From: Streptomonospora litoralis
GTDB lineage: Bacteria; Actinomycetota; Actinomycetes; Streptosporangiales; Streptosporangiaceae
Reading direction: 5' to 3'
Assembly (NCBI RefSeq): GCF_004323735.1
Contig: NZ_CP036455.1
Coordinates: 5,327,101-5,391,100, forward strand
DNA length: 64,000 nucleotides
Positions 10,888 to 21,266 of this stretch are shown piece after piece. Both the position numbers and the translations under genes were made by a program. The notes beneath the pieces were generated by a model. It saw only the letters and a program-made list of their open reading frames with translations, was not told where the DNA came from and searched no databases. Each line of letters opens with the position of its first letter. Position 1 is the first letter of the stretch.

Positions 10888-10999
10888 GGCCGCGTCGGCG
10901 TCTGCCGGCGGCCCCGCTTGCGCACGCCGCCTTCGCGGCACAGGTGTCGCGGAGGTGCGGGCGGGCCGACGCTGCCGGGCCCGCCCGCGGGCATCCGCC

Positions 11000-12226
11000 T
11001 CAGCCGGCCGCCGGCGCCGCGGCCCGCTCCTTGCTGTCCAGCCGGACGGGAAGCGCCGTCACACCGCCGGAGACGATCGAGGGCAGGTCCTCCAGCTCGT
11101 CGGAGGCGAGTTCGAGGCCGGGGAAGCGCTCGAAGAGCATGGGCAGGACGATGCCCAGCTCCAGCCGCGCCAGGTTGGCGCCCAGGCAGTAGTGCGGCCC
11201 GTGGGAGAAGGCCAGGTGCCCCTTGTCCTCGCGGGTGATGTCGAAGGCGTGCGCCGTGCCGCCGTACCGTTCGGGGTCGCGCCCGGCCGAGCCGTAACCG
11301 ACCAGGATGGCCTCGCCCGCGCCGATGCGGGTGCCCTGGATCTCCAAGTCCTCGGCGGCGTAGCGCAGCGGGATGTTCTGGATGGAGGTGTCCCAGCGCA
11401 GGGTCTCCTCGATCACGTCCTCCCAGGAGCATGCCCCGCCGCGCACCAGCCGCAACTGGTCGGGGTGGGCCAGCAGCGCCCGCACCGCGTTGACGATGAG
11501 GTTCATAGTCGTCTCGAAGCCGGCGCCGATGATCAGGATCAGCGTCCACACCAGTTCGGACTCGCTGAGCCGGTCCTCGTCCTCCGAGCGGGCCTCGATC
11601 AGCGCGGTGGTCAGGTCGTCACCGGGCTCGGCACGCTTGGCCTCCACCAGTCCGGCCAGATACGCCTGCACCTCCAGATGCGTGCGGCCCGCGACCTCGG
11701 GCGAGATCGTCTGGTCCAGGATCAGCCCGATGAGCCGCGCCAGCTCGTCGCGGTCCGCACGCTTGTGCACCCCGAACAGGTCGGCGGTGACGGTCATCGG
11801 CACCGGGCGGGCCAGCGCCTCCTTCAGATCGACCTCACCGCCCGAGGCGGCCATCGCGTCGAGCAGTGAGCCGACCAGGTCGCCCACCCGCTCGCGCAGC
11901 TGCTCCACCCGGCGCGGGGTGAACGCCTTGGAGACCAGCTTGCGCAGCCGGGTGTGGTCGGCGTCGTCACGGGCGAGCATGTTCTCGTTGGCCACCCAGG
12001 AGATCAGCTGCCAGTCCGGCGGGATCTCACCTGCACGCCAGGCGCGCCAGTGCTTCGGGTTCTTCTTCACCGAGGGGTGGGCCAGCACTTCGACGACGGC
12101 GGAGTGGCGTGTCACCGCCCACGCCGGAACATCGCCAGGAAGGCGGACAGGGACGATCGGACCGATCTCGCGGAGTCGTCGGGCCTGCTCGTGGAGGTTT
12201 CCGGCGGTGAGGGGGGCTGCTTCCAT
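11000..12226 (-). CDS. cytochrome P450, CYP154-like
   Basis: A soluble class I bacterial P450 of 408 residues. I-helix motif GAGFETT (234-240) supplies the oxygen-activating acid/Thr pair; the K-helix ExxR is ETLR (274-277); the heme loop is FSHGPHYCLG (340-349) with Cys347 as thiolate ligand. The N-terminal region (VPAWAVTRH, KKNPKHWRAW, FTPRRVEQLRERV) resembles CYP154 enzymes. Start MEAAPLTAGN follows AGGAAGAGACACC. The upstream P450 gene overlaps this start by 115 bp, so the two are one transcript. Redox partners are not encoded here. Confidence 0.94.
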   Translation of the reverse strand: MEAAPLTAGNLHEQARRLREIGPIVPVRLPGDVPAWAVTRHSAVVEVLAHPSVKKNPKHWRAWRAGEIPPDWQLISWVANENMLARDDADHTRLRKLVSKAFTPRRVEQLRERVGDLVGSLLDAMAASGGEVDLKEALARPVPMTVTADLFGVHKRADRDELARLIGLILDQTISPEVAGRTHLEVQAYLAGLVEAKRAEPGDDLTTALIEARSEDEDRLSESELVWTLILIIGAGFETTMNLIVNAVRALLAHPDQLRLVRGGACSWEDVIEETLRWDTSIQNIPLRYAAEDLEIQGTRIGAGEAILVGYGSAGRDPERYGGTAHAFDITREDKGHLAFSHGPHYCLGANLARLELGIVLPMLFERFPGLELASDELEDLPSIVSGGVTALPVRLDSKERAAAPAAG

Positions 12227-13449
12227 GGTGTCTCTTCCTGCGAGGGGGCTTGGGGAGTGAAGGAGACCGGAAGTGTGGTGAGGGACCGCGAGAACGGTGA
12301 GGTACGCCACTCCAGCTCATCGGGGTCCACGGCCAGACGCAGCGCGGGCAGTCGGTGCAGCAGCGTCTTGATCCCGGTGGTCGCGATCATCAGGGCGAAG
12401 TCCTGGGCGGGGCAGCGGTGCGGGCCGACCCCGAACGCGAGGTGGGCGCGGTTGGCGGCGCCGTCCGCGCTCTGGGCGTTTTCCTGGGCGACGGCGTGGT
12501 TGGCGGCCGCGAACCCGAGCAGGACGGGCGAGCCCTCCGGCACCACGCCGCCGTTGCGCAGCGGGACGTCGGCGGTGGGATACATGACGGGGTAGCCGAT
12601 CAGCGGCGGGTCGCGCCAGAGCACGTGGTCGACGGCGTCGGCGATGGCGATGCGCGCACCGGCGATCTCGTCGCTGAAGGAGGAGTCGGTCAGCACCAGC
12701 CGCATGGCGTTGCCGATGAGGTTGGCGGTGGGCTCGTTGCCGGCTCCCACGATCAGCACGAGATGCTGGAGGACCTCCTCGTCGCTCAGGCCCGCCCGGT
12801 GCTCCATCAGCCAGGTCGTCACGTCGGCGCCGGGCTCCTTGCGCTTGCGGGCGATGACCGCGGAGACCACGCGCTCCAGTTCGGCGTTGGCGCGCTCGGA
12901 GTCGACGGCGTCCATCATGTCGGCGAGTGCGGTCATGAACCGGCGGCCGCTCTCCTCGTCGAAGCCGAACATGCGGTTCATCACCAGCAGCGGCAGCAGA
13001 CGGGCGTACTCGTCGAGGATGTCGGCCTCGCCGCGCTCGCAGAAGGCGTCGATCAGCGACTCCGCGACGGCGGCGGTGTAGGAGCCGATATCAGCGGCGT
13101 CGAGCCGCCCGAGGCTGTCGGTCACGGCGCGGCGCAGGCGCTGGTGCTCGGCTCCGTCGGCGTAGAGGACGTTGGGACGGTACTCCATCATGCCCAGCAC
13201 ACCGGCCTGCTCGGGGACGAGCCCTTCGCGCCAGTCGCGCCAGCGCCGGGAGTCGCGGCTGAAGGTGCCGGTATCGCGGCACCAGGCGATGATCGTGGTG
13301 TAGTCGACGGCCATCCAGCCGCGGACGCCCGGCTCCAGCATGGCGGGGATCACCGGGCCGTGCGCCTCGCGCATGCGCTGGTAGACACGGTGCGGATCCC
13401 GGTGGAACTCGGGCGTGTAGAGCTCGGCGTACGGGCATCCGTCAGTCAC
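12112..13449 (-). CDS. cytochrome P450 lacking ExxR, CYP157-like
   Basis: A 445-residue P450-fold protein starting at GTG 13449 (VTDGCPYAELY) behind GAGGACGG. The heme loop FGVGPHRCPA (about 339-348, Cys346) and an I-helix variant GAGNEPT (235-241) are present. The K-helix ExxR is replaced by DHVLW (274-278), so both invariant residues are missing. CYP157 proteins of Streptomyces are known for this loss and are paired with CYP154 enzymes. The C-terminus extends about 45 residues beyond the usual end and overlaps the downstream P450 gene. It may be an altered-activity or helper P450; catalysis is uncertain. Confidence 0.9.
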   Translation of the reverse strand: MTDGCPYAELYTPEFHRDPHRVYQRMREAHGPVIPAMLEPGVRGWMAVDYTTIIAWCRDTGTFSRDSRRWRDWREGLVPEQAGVLGMMEYRPNVLYADGAEHQRLRRAVTDSLGRLDAADIGSYTAAVAESLIDAFCERGEADILDEYARLLPLLVMNRMFGFDEESGRRFMTALADMMDAVDSERANAELERVVSAVIARKRKEPGADVTTWLMEHRAGLSDEEVLQHLVLIVGAGNEPTANLIGNAMRLVLTDSSFSDEIAGARIAIADAVDHVLWRDPPLIGYPVMYPTADVPLRNGGVVPEGSPVLLGFAAANHAVAQENAQSADGAANRAHLAFGVGPHRCPAQDFALMIATTGIKTLLHRLPALRLAVDPDELEWRTSPFSRSLTTLPVSFTPQAPSQEETPWKQPPSPPETSTSRPDDSARSVRSSLSAFLAMFRRGR

Positions 13450-13759
13450 TCGGTCCGTCCTCGGGCTTGCAGGCGTGACGCGCTGAGCGGCGGTGGGGGC
13501 GCGTGCCGCATCGACGCGCCGAAACCCTCCCTGTCGAGGGGCTCCGGCGATGCACCCTAGCGCCATCGGCGGTGCAGGGGAAGGCGGAGCGCGACCGATC
13601 AGCGACGCGCTGTCCAAAATGCCGCGGTTCAGGAGGGGCGGGCGGCCCGAAGGACGTGCGGGCTTTCGGCCGCCGGCAGTCGCCGGGGCGGCGCCCGCCA
13701 CGCGGCAACGGACGCCGCCCCGAAGCCCTCCGCATCGGCCGGAATGCGCACTCCGGAGT
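13450..13759. other. intergenic region between P450 operon and copper ATPase
   Basis: About 310 bases between the P450 start and the stop of the ATPase upstream on the same strand. It should carry the P450 operon promoter and possibly an ATPase terminator. I see no convincing gene, repeat or strong hairpin. Confidence 0.4.
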
Positions 13760-16120
<2,361 letters not shown>

Positions 16121-16205
16121 CGCGAAACGCCCTCCTCCATGTCCGATAGTGCGAACCGGCGCAACCGACCGTGCCGCTGGCAGGCGCTCGACCAGCCTAT
16201 GCGCG

Positions 16206-16222
16206 ATACCAGCCCGGGGTAT
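16206..16222 (-). promoter_or_regulatory. CsoR-type copper operator, site 1 (putative)
   Basis: ATACCAGCCCGGGGTAT is an interrupted inverted repeat with ATACC / GGTAT arms around a GC core, like actinobacterial CsoR sites. It lies about 86 bp upstream of the copA start. Similarity by eye only. Confidence 0.55.
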
Positions 16223-16246
16223 ACGACATCGTTCACACGGATACTG

Positions 16247-16263
16247 TACCCCCCTAGGGTATA
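16247..16263 (-). promoter_or_regulatory. CsoR-type copper operator, site 2 (putative)
   Basis: TACCCCCCTAGGGTATA has the TACCC...GGGTA arrangement seen in CsoR operators of Streptomyces and mycobacteria. It is about 130 bp upstream of copA and 41 bp from site 1. Two sites of one type before a copper pump suggest copper-inducible derepression. Confidence 0.6.
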
Positions 16264-16441
16264 TGTCAGGCAAGGGGAAGCCCCGAAAGGCGCGGCGTGC
16301 GGCTGGTGAGGGGCGGAGCGATCCGCTGCGCGGTCCTGCCGGCCTACCGGGGGCGGCGGGCGGCGGGCTGCCTCGGGAGAAGCGGAGGCGAGGAGGCTGC
16401 GGGACTGGGCCCGCGCCATCTGTGGCACCCGCCCGCCGGAC

Positions 16442-17041
16442 TCAGTCGGCCTTGAGCGTCAGCCGGGCGATGGGACGGCCGCTGTCGGGGTGCGTGGTGC
16501 AGGCGAAGCCCGCCTTCCGGAACATGCGCACGGTGCCGGTGTAGACCTCGGCGCTGGGGGCGCGGCCGCCGGCGGTGTCGACCGGGTACGCCTCCAGCAC
16601 CCGCCCGCCGTTGGCGCGGGCGTGCTCGATCGCCCCGTCCAGCAACTGCGACCCCATCCCCTTGCGGCGGCGGCGCGGGGGCAGCCAGAAGCACACCAGC
16701 GACCAGACGTCGGGCTCGGCGGGGTCGGTCGGCCGCAGCGAACGCGAGCGGGACAGGCGGATGAAGTCCTCCCGCGGCGCCACGGACACCCAGCCGCACG
16801 GCTCGTTTCCCTCGTAGGCGATGAGCCCGGGGACCTTGCCGCCGAGGGTCACCCGACGCAGCTCCTCGCGGTTGCTGTCGCCGCGCTCGTCGGGTGAGCA
16901 CGACACGCTTGCGGTGAAGTCCTTGGCGCGGCGGCGGAAGTAGACGCACCAGCAGTGGCCGTAGGCCCCGGTCGGGCCGAACAGCCGTTCCAGGTCTGCC
17001 CACCGTTCCGGGGTGGCGGGCTCGATCGCGACGATGGTCAT
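16442..17041 (-). CDS. GNAT-family N-acetyltransferase
   Basis: A 199-residue acetyl-CoA-dependent N-acetyltransferase. The acetyl-CoA loop is in RRRRKGMGSQLLDGAIEHA (about residues 122-140), preceded by the beta strand VWSLVCFWLPP. Near the N-terminus GHCWCVYF and DFTASVSCSP resemble the group of actinobacterial GNATs with a GxCWCxYF motif. The substrate is unknown. It stands alone next to a large gene-poor region and is probably monocistronic. Confidence 0.88.
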   Translation of the reverse strand: MTIVAIEPATPERWADLERLFGPTGAYGHCWCVYFRRRAKDFTASVSCSPDERGDSNREELRRVTLGGKVPGLIAYEGNEPCGWVSVAPREDFIRLSRSRSLRPTDPAEPDVWSLVCFWLPPRRRRKGMGSQLLDGAIEHARANGGRVLEAYPVDTAGGRAPSAEVYTGTVRMFRKAGFACTTHPDSGRPIARLTLKAD

Positions 17042-18428
17042 CTGGCCCCCTCGAACACGGGCGGTTGTGACCTAGAACACTAGCGACTCGCGTCGCAAGA
17101 AGGCACCCTCACAGGGATTGACTTGTCGACCCGAGCGTGGATGGCGACGATGCCGCAGGACACCGGGCCGGAAGGCGAGGCTTCCACAGGGTGCGGCGCC
17201 GAGCACCCGAGCACCATGGGGCCGCCACCCGGAAACGGCGCACCCCAGCCGAAGCGGCGCTCGCGTGCCCGTTATGTCGCAGGGCAGCGCGACGATTGTG
17301 CCCGTATGACGAGATCCAGCGGCGTTTTTTGGGAGTTCGGCCACGATCGCCGCGGCCGACTGCGGGACATCGGACATAGCGGGCGCGGGGACTGGGAGGC
17401 GCCGCCGTGTTCCGGCCGGACCCGCGTCGGCCGGGGGCCGCGTGCCTGGGCGCGGCCGCGGGCGCTCGCACGCCCCCGGTGGTGCGCCGGATCGGGGGCC
17501 GGGGGGCGACGACGCGTCGCTCGTTGCGCCCCGGCGTCGCCTCCGGGAGCTCCCCCGCCCGATGCGGTGGGCTTTTGGGCGTCTATGACCGTTTTGCGGG
17601 CGGCGTCGGCGGGCGCCGTGGCCACGAGACGCACGAAAAGTTGACTCCGGGGGCATTTTCGCGCCATTCGGCACACCTCGTGCGCCACCGCCACCGGGGC
17701 GCGGGGCGCACTCATCGGGAAATCGGGCATTGGAGGACAAAACACCCCGCATTGTTTCGTGTCGCGGAATGACGGCGCGGGGGTGGCGCCTCGGGGCGGC
17801 GCCGCGGCGGAGGCCGCCGCACGTACGTGCATCTCGTGGCCCCGGTCCGGCTGCATGACCGCCGCCCCCACCACCGCAGGGCCCGACCCGCCGACGTCGT
17901 CGCACGCTTCGTCGAGTGGGTCAGCGGCGGGCACCGGAACCGGCGTCCGCGAGCCCGGCCCCGGTGCTGCCGTCGCTGCCCCCGTCAGTCGCCGCCACCG
18001 GCGAGCACCCGACCCGTTGGGCGGGGGCTCGGCCCTCCGGCGTCCTCGCTGCGGCGTTCCGGTGAAGACCGCCCGTCGCCCGGCAGACCGCAAGGCCGCC
18101 CAGCAGACCGAGGCCGCCTCGTCGGCTGCCGCAACCGGCGAGCACCTGACCCGGTGACCGCAGGCCCAGCCGTCCGCCACCGTCGCCGCCGCTTTTCAGC
18201 CAAGTCCACCCGTTTCCCGGCAGACCACAAGGCCGCACAGCAGAGCCGAGCCGCCGATCCGTCGCCGCCGCCGCCACCGGCGAGCACCCGCCCCGTTGGG
18301 CGCGGGCCCGGCCTTCCGCCGTCCTCGGTGCCGCTTTTCCCCAGGACCACCCACCCGCCCGGCAGACCAACAAGGCCGCACAGCAGACCGGCGTTCTTGA
18401 ACACGGCCTATAGCAGGCCTATAGCGGG
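17042..18428. other. gene-poor region of about 1.4 kb
   Basis: No convincing gene. Open frames exist on both strands but none has a family signature or a ribosome-binding site. Base composition is uneven: short AT-rich patches (GCGTTTTTTGGG near 17323; GGACAAAACACC near 17735) interrupt very GC-rich DNA. The right half holds three degenerate ~140-bp repeats, and CCTATAGC occurs twice at 18406-18425. Minus-strand peptides such as SQLFVRLVATAPADAARKTV look protein-like, but I cannot assign them. Confidence 0.5.
17994..18390. repeat. three imperfect direct repeats of about 140 bp
   Basis: Unit 1 begins at 17994, unit 2 at 18131 and unit 3 at 18273 (periods 137 and 142). Each opens with GC(C/A)ACCGGCGAGCACC and has CGGCAGACC about 86 bases later (18082, 18218 and 18360), followed by CAAGGCCGC and CAGCAGA. 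The middle segments diverge. The array is not multiple-of-three periodic and is not a CRISPR (no short uniform spacers). Confidence 0.75.
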
Positions 18429-18848
18429 CTACAGCGGTGCCGCGTGCAGTTGGGCGGCCACGATGGTGTTGCCGTAGAGGTCGGCGAAGTGCAGCGAGCG
18501 GTGGTCCGCGTCGTCGCGCTCGGCCCAGATCGGCACCCCGCTGGCCGCCAGGCGCTCGCGCACGCGGTCGAGGTCGTCGGTGTAGAGCACGAGCAGCGGC
18601 TGCCCGCCGCTCTGGCGGCCTACCAGCGCGCGCTCGTCCGCACTGCCGGCCGGCATCAGCCACAGGCCGGAGGTGGGCTGACCCGGCACGCCGATGTGCA
18701 GGTAGCGGTACCCGCCCGCGGTCTGGTCGAAGAGCACGCCGAAGCCGAGCACGTCGCGGTAGAAGGACAGGGCGGAGTCGAGGTCGTCCACGAGCACGAC
18801 CATCCGGCCGATTCCGGTGAAGACGCCGTCACTGCTGTCTGCGGTCAT
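18429..18848 (-). CDS. VOC-family (glyoxalase/bleomycin-resistance-like) protein
   Basis: A 139-residue vicinal-oxygen-chelate protein with two beta-alpha-beta-beta-beta modules: MVVLVDDLDSALSFYRDVLG at the N-terminus and VLYTDDLDRVRERLAASGVP / HFADLYGNTIVAAQ at the C-terminus. Family members act as dioxygenases, isomerases or antibiotic-binding proteins; the substrate here is unknown. The metal-ligand positions are not clear enough by eye to assign catalysis. It stands alone on the minus strand. Confidence 0.86.
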   Translation of the reverse strand: MTADSSDGVFTGIGRMVVLVDDLDSALSFYRDVLGFGVLFDQTAGGYRYLHIGVPGQPTSGLWLMPAGSADERALVGRQSGGQPLLVLYTDDLDRVRERLAASGVPIWAERDDADHRSLHFADLYGNTIVAAQLHAAPL

Positions 18849-18924
18849 GGCTGCGACCTTAGCCGGGGGGACCGACGAACGGTCGCGGCGTCCGCGTGCG
18901 GCCTCCGCCGCCGCGCCCGGCTTG

Positions 18925-20004
18925 TCAACGTACGACCGGTTCCGGGCCGCGCGGGCTCTCCAGCGCGTCCAGCCCGCGGGCCAGCAGGGCGCGGCAGTCG
19001 CCGGTGTACTCGGCCACCCAGTCGCCCGAGTAACCCCGCGGCGCGATCTCCACCACCATGATCAGCCCGAGGTAGACGCGGTACAGCGCCAGGCGCAGCG
19101 CGGCCTCGGGCGAGGAGACGTCCAGCCCGGTGCCGGCCTCGCGGTAGCCGGCGAGCAGGTCGGCGTCCTCTTCGGCGGAGCCGAAGGGGTCCATCCCCAC
19201 GAGGTCCGCCAGGGGGTCGCCCCACCACGCGCGCTCGACGTCGATGATCCCGGTGATGCGCGGCCGGTCGGCCCCGCCCGCCGGGCCCGCGCCGGGTGCG
19301 TTCTCGCCCGCGTCCACGAACACGTTTCCCGGCCACAGGTCGAAGTGGACGAGCACCCCCGCCTCGACCTCGTCCAGCGCCGCGCGGTGCCGCGCGAGCG
19401 CGGTGCGCACGCGCGCCTCCGGCAGCTCCACGCCCCACCTCCGGCCGTCCGCCAGCAGTGCCTCGGTCATCGCGGTGAACGCCGACGCCCAGTCGGCGCC
19501 GTGCAGACCCGCCGACCGCTGCGGGTAGCCGAAGGCGACGTCGCCGCGCGCCGCATCGGAGCGCACCGTGTGCATGGCCGCGAGCACGCGGCCCAGCCGG
19601 TGGCGAAGCGCCCGGTGGTCGCCGGGTCCGAGGTCGGCGGCGGCCTCGTTCCATGGGCGGCCGGGCAGCGCCGCGGTGACGAGCACGTCGGCGTCGAGCA
19701 GGTCGCCGCCGGTTCCGGCGGCCAGCACCTCGGCCGCCGGAACCTCCGCGGCGGCCGCGAGCCGCCGGAAGACCTCGGCCTCGGTGCGCATGATGCCCTG
19801 CTCGTAGGACAGCAGCGGCGCCTCCGCGGGCGGCGACGCCTTGAGCACCGCCTCGCGGCCGTCGTCCAGCCGCAGCCGGTAAGCGGCGTTGAACATGCCG
19901 CCGGTGAGCTCGGCGGCGTCGACGACCGACGCGCCGCCGAGCAGCCGGGAGCACAGGGCGTCGAGCATGGGCCGGTCCAGCCGGCGCTTCGTCAGGCTGT
20001 CCAT
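18925..20004 (-). CDS. APH-fold small-molecule phosphotransferase
   Basis: A 359-residue aminoglycoside-phosphotransferase-family (PF01636) kinase. The N-lobe has GGMFNAAYRL and AVLKAS (ATP lysine). The catalytic loop is VHFDLWPGNVFV, with catalytic Asp and metal-binding Asn, and the metal Asp is in GIIDVERAWWGDPLADL. FGYPQ and HTVRSDA in the mid-region resemble fructosamine-kinase-like and homoserine-kinase-like members. Substrate unknown; an antibiotic-resistance role is possible but not implied by context. It is 25 bp upstream of the XRE gene stop on the same strand, so co-transcription after the regulator is likely. Confidence 0.85.
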   Translation of the reverse strand: MDSLTKRRLDRPMLDALCSRLLGGASVVDAAELTGGMFNAAYRLRLDDGREAVLKASPPAEAPLLSYEQGIMRTEAEVFRRLAAAAEVPAAEVLAAGTGGDLLDADVLVTAALPGRPWNEAAADLGPGDHRALRHRLGRVLAAMHTVRSDAARGDVAFGYPQRSAGLHGADWASAFTAMTEALLADGRRWGVELPEARVRTALARHRAALDEVEAGVLVHFDLWPGNVFVDAGENAPGAGPAGGADRPRITGIIDVERAWWGDPLADLVGMDPFGSAEEDADLLAGYREAGTGLDVSSPEAALRLALYRVYLGLIMVVEIAPRGYSGDWVAEYTGDCRALLARGLDALESPRGPEPVVR

Positions 20005-20028
20005 CGGCCGAAGATACCGCTGTACCGG

Positions 20029-20910
20029 TTAAGTCCGCATCGCTTCTCCGGAGGACCGCAGACCGGACTCGGCGGCCCACGCGGCCAGACGCGTCACCGC
20101 GTCATGGTCGTCGCTCCCGGGGGCGGCGCTGAGCAGCCCGATGTACTGCTCGTCGTCCTCGATGGCGGTCAGCACCTCCCACTCCAGGGAGAACTCGCCG
20201 ACGACGGGGTGGTCGAAGCGGGTGGTGCCGAACGGACGCAGGGAGACGAGGTGCTGGCTCCACCACCGGCGGAAGTCGTCGTCGTGCACGGCCAGCTCGC
20301 CCACCAGCTCGCGCAGGCGCGCCTGGTCGTTGCGCGCACCGCTGTTCATCCGCAGGAACGACACCACCTCGCGGGCGCGCTCACGCCAGTCGACGAACAC
20401 CGCGCGGGTGGCCGGCTCCAGGAACACCATCCGCACGTAGTTGCGGCGGCGCCGGCCCATCGCCGCCAGATCGCCCAGCAGAGCCGCGGCCAGGCTGTTC
20501 CAGGCGAGGATGTCCAGGTAGCGCCCGAACACCAGGGCGGGCATGCCGACCAGGTCGCCCAGCAGCCGCTGCACGCCGAGGCCGACATGCTGCTCCTCCT
20601 CCGCCGCGCCGATGTCCATGTCGGGGTTGGCGAGTTTGAACAGGTGCAGCCGCTGGTCGGAATCGAGGCGGAGCGCCTGGCCGATGGCGTTCAGCACGGT
20701 GCGTGAGGCCGTGCGCAGGCGTCCCTGCTCCAGCCGGGAGTAGTAGTCGACGCTGATCCCGGCTAACTGGGCGACCTCCTCGCGGCGCAGCCCCGGCACC
20801 CGCCGCACGAGCCCGTTGTCGGCGATGCCGGCGTCGCGGGCGGATACGAGCGCGCGGCGGGCGCTGAGGAACTCGGCCAGCGGCCCCCGGTATTGCTGGT
20901 CAACCTGCAT
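20029..20910 (-). CDS. XRE-family regulator with MmyB-like ligand domain
   Basis: A 293-residue regulator. An N-terminal HTH (about residues 35-85) reads RRVPGLRREEVAQLAGISVD then YYSRLEQGR. A long C-terminal domain (about 105-285) follows with FGRYLDILAWNSLAAALLGD and the FDHPVVGEFSLEWEVL block, the MmyB-like ligand-binding fold. Relatives usually regulate an adjacent dehydrogenase/reductase. Here the only co-directional neighbour is the APH-fold kinase 25 bp downstream. A GGGAAG-TTC-CTTCCC inverted repeat at 20949-20963 lies just upstream and may be its operator. Confidence 0.9.
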   Translation of the reverse strand: MQVDQQYRGPLAEFLSARRALVSARDAGIADNGLVRRVPGLRREEVAQLAGISVDYYSRLEQGRLRTASRTVLNAIGQALRLDSDQRLHLFKLANPDMDIGAAEEEQHVGLGVQRLLGDLVGMPALVFGRYLDILAWNSLAAALLGDLAAMGRRRRNYVRMVFLEPATRAVFVDWRERAREVVSFLRMNSGARNDQARLRELVGELAVHDDDFRRWWSQHLVSLRPFGTTRFDHPVVGEFSLEWEVLTAIEDDEQYIGLLSAAPGSDDHDAVTRLAAWAAESGLRSSGEAMRT

Positions 20911-20948
20911 ACCGCCCGATTATGGCAGCGAAGTGGATCATCCACCGG

Positions 20949-20963
20949 GGGAAGTTCCTTCCC
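20949..20963 (-). promoter_or_regulatory. short inverted repeat upstream of XRE gene
   Basis: GGGAAGTTCCTTCCC is a perfect 6-bp inverted repeat with a 3-base centre, about 40 bp upstream of the regulator start. A candidate autoregulatory operator; proposed from position and symmetry only. Confidence 0.4.
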
Positions 20964-21207
20964 TGGAAAAGCCCGCCCTTCCGCCGATCCGCCCGGGCGG
21001 GCAGGCTCTGTTGGCGAGGGGGCGGACCGGTTCGCCGTCCGACCGTTCTTCGAGAGCGGTGGGGGGAAAGGGCGTGGACCGGTTGCGCAGGCGGTGCGGC
21101 CCTTCTCGCAGCGCGAGGGCCGCACCGCTTCCCGCCGTGCAGCCGGTTCTCGGCGCGGACCCGCCTTCGCCGGCGGGCTGTGAGGCCGGCTCGAAGCGGG
21201 AGGGGCG

Positions 21208-21246
21208 CGTGCCCGGTGCCCCGATCAGGCGGGGGCACCGGGCACG
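21208..21246 (-). terminator. strong hairpin terminator after alanine symporter
   Basis: A perfect 15-bp stem (CGTGCCCGGTGCCCC at 21208-21222 with its complement at 21232-21246) and a 9-base loop lie 20 bp past the symporter stop. No U-run, as is common for actinomycete intrinsic terminators. The remaining DNA up to 20911 shows no gene. Confidence 0.75.
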
Positions 21247-21266
21247 CGAACGAGCGGCGGGGCCTC

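Noticed and set aside
10979-10992. Terminator GCCCGC-CC-GCGGGC between kinase and P450 genes
   Set aside because: The loop would be only two bases, too short for a stable hairpin of this form.
17272-18180. Long minus-strand open frame in the gene-poor region
   Set aside because: No ribosome-binding site, no family motif, and the product changes from Ala/Pro/Arg low complexity to short odd segments. It also overlaps the direct repeats.
17994-18390. CRISPR array
   Set aside because: Repeats are ~140 bp, degenerate and only three; there are no short uniform spacers and no cas genes.
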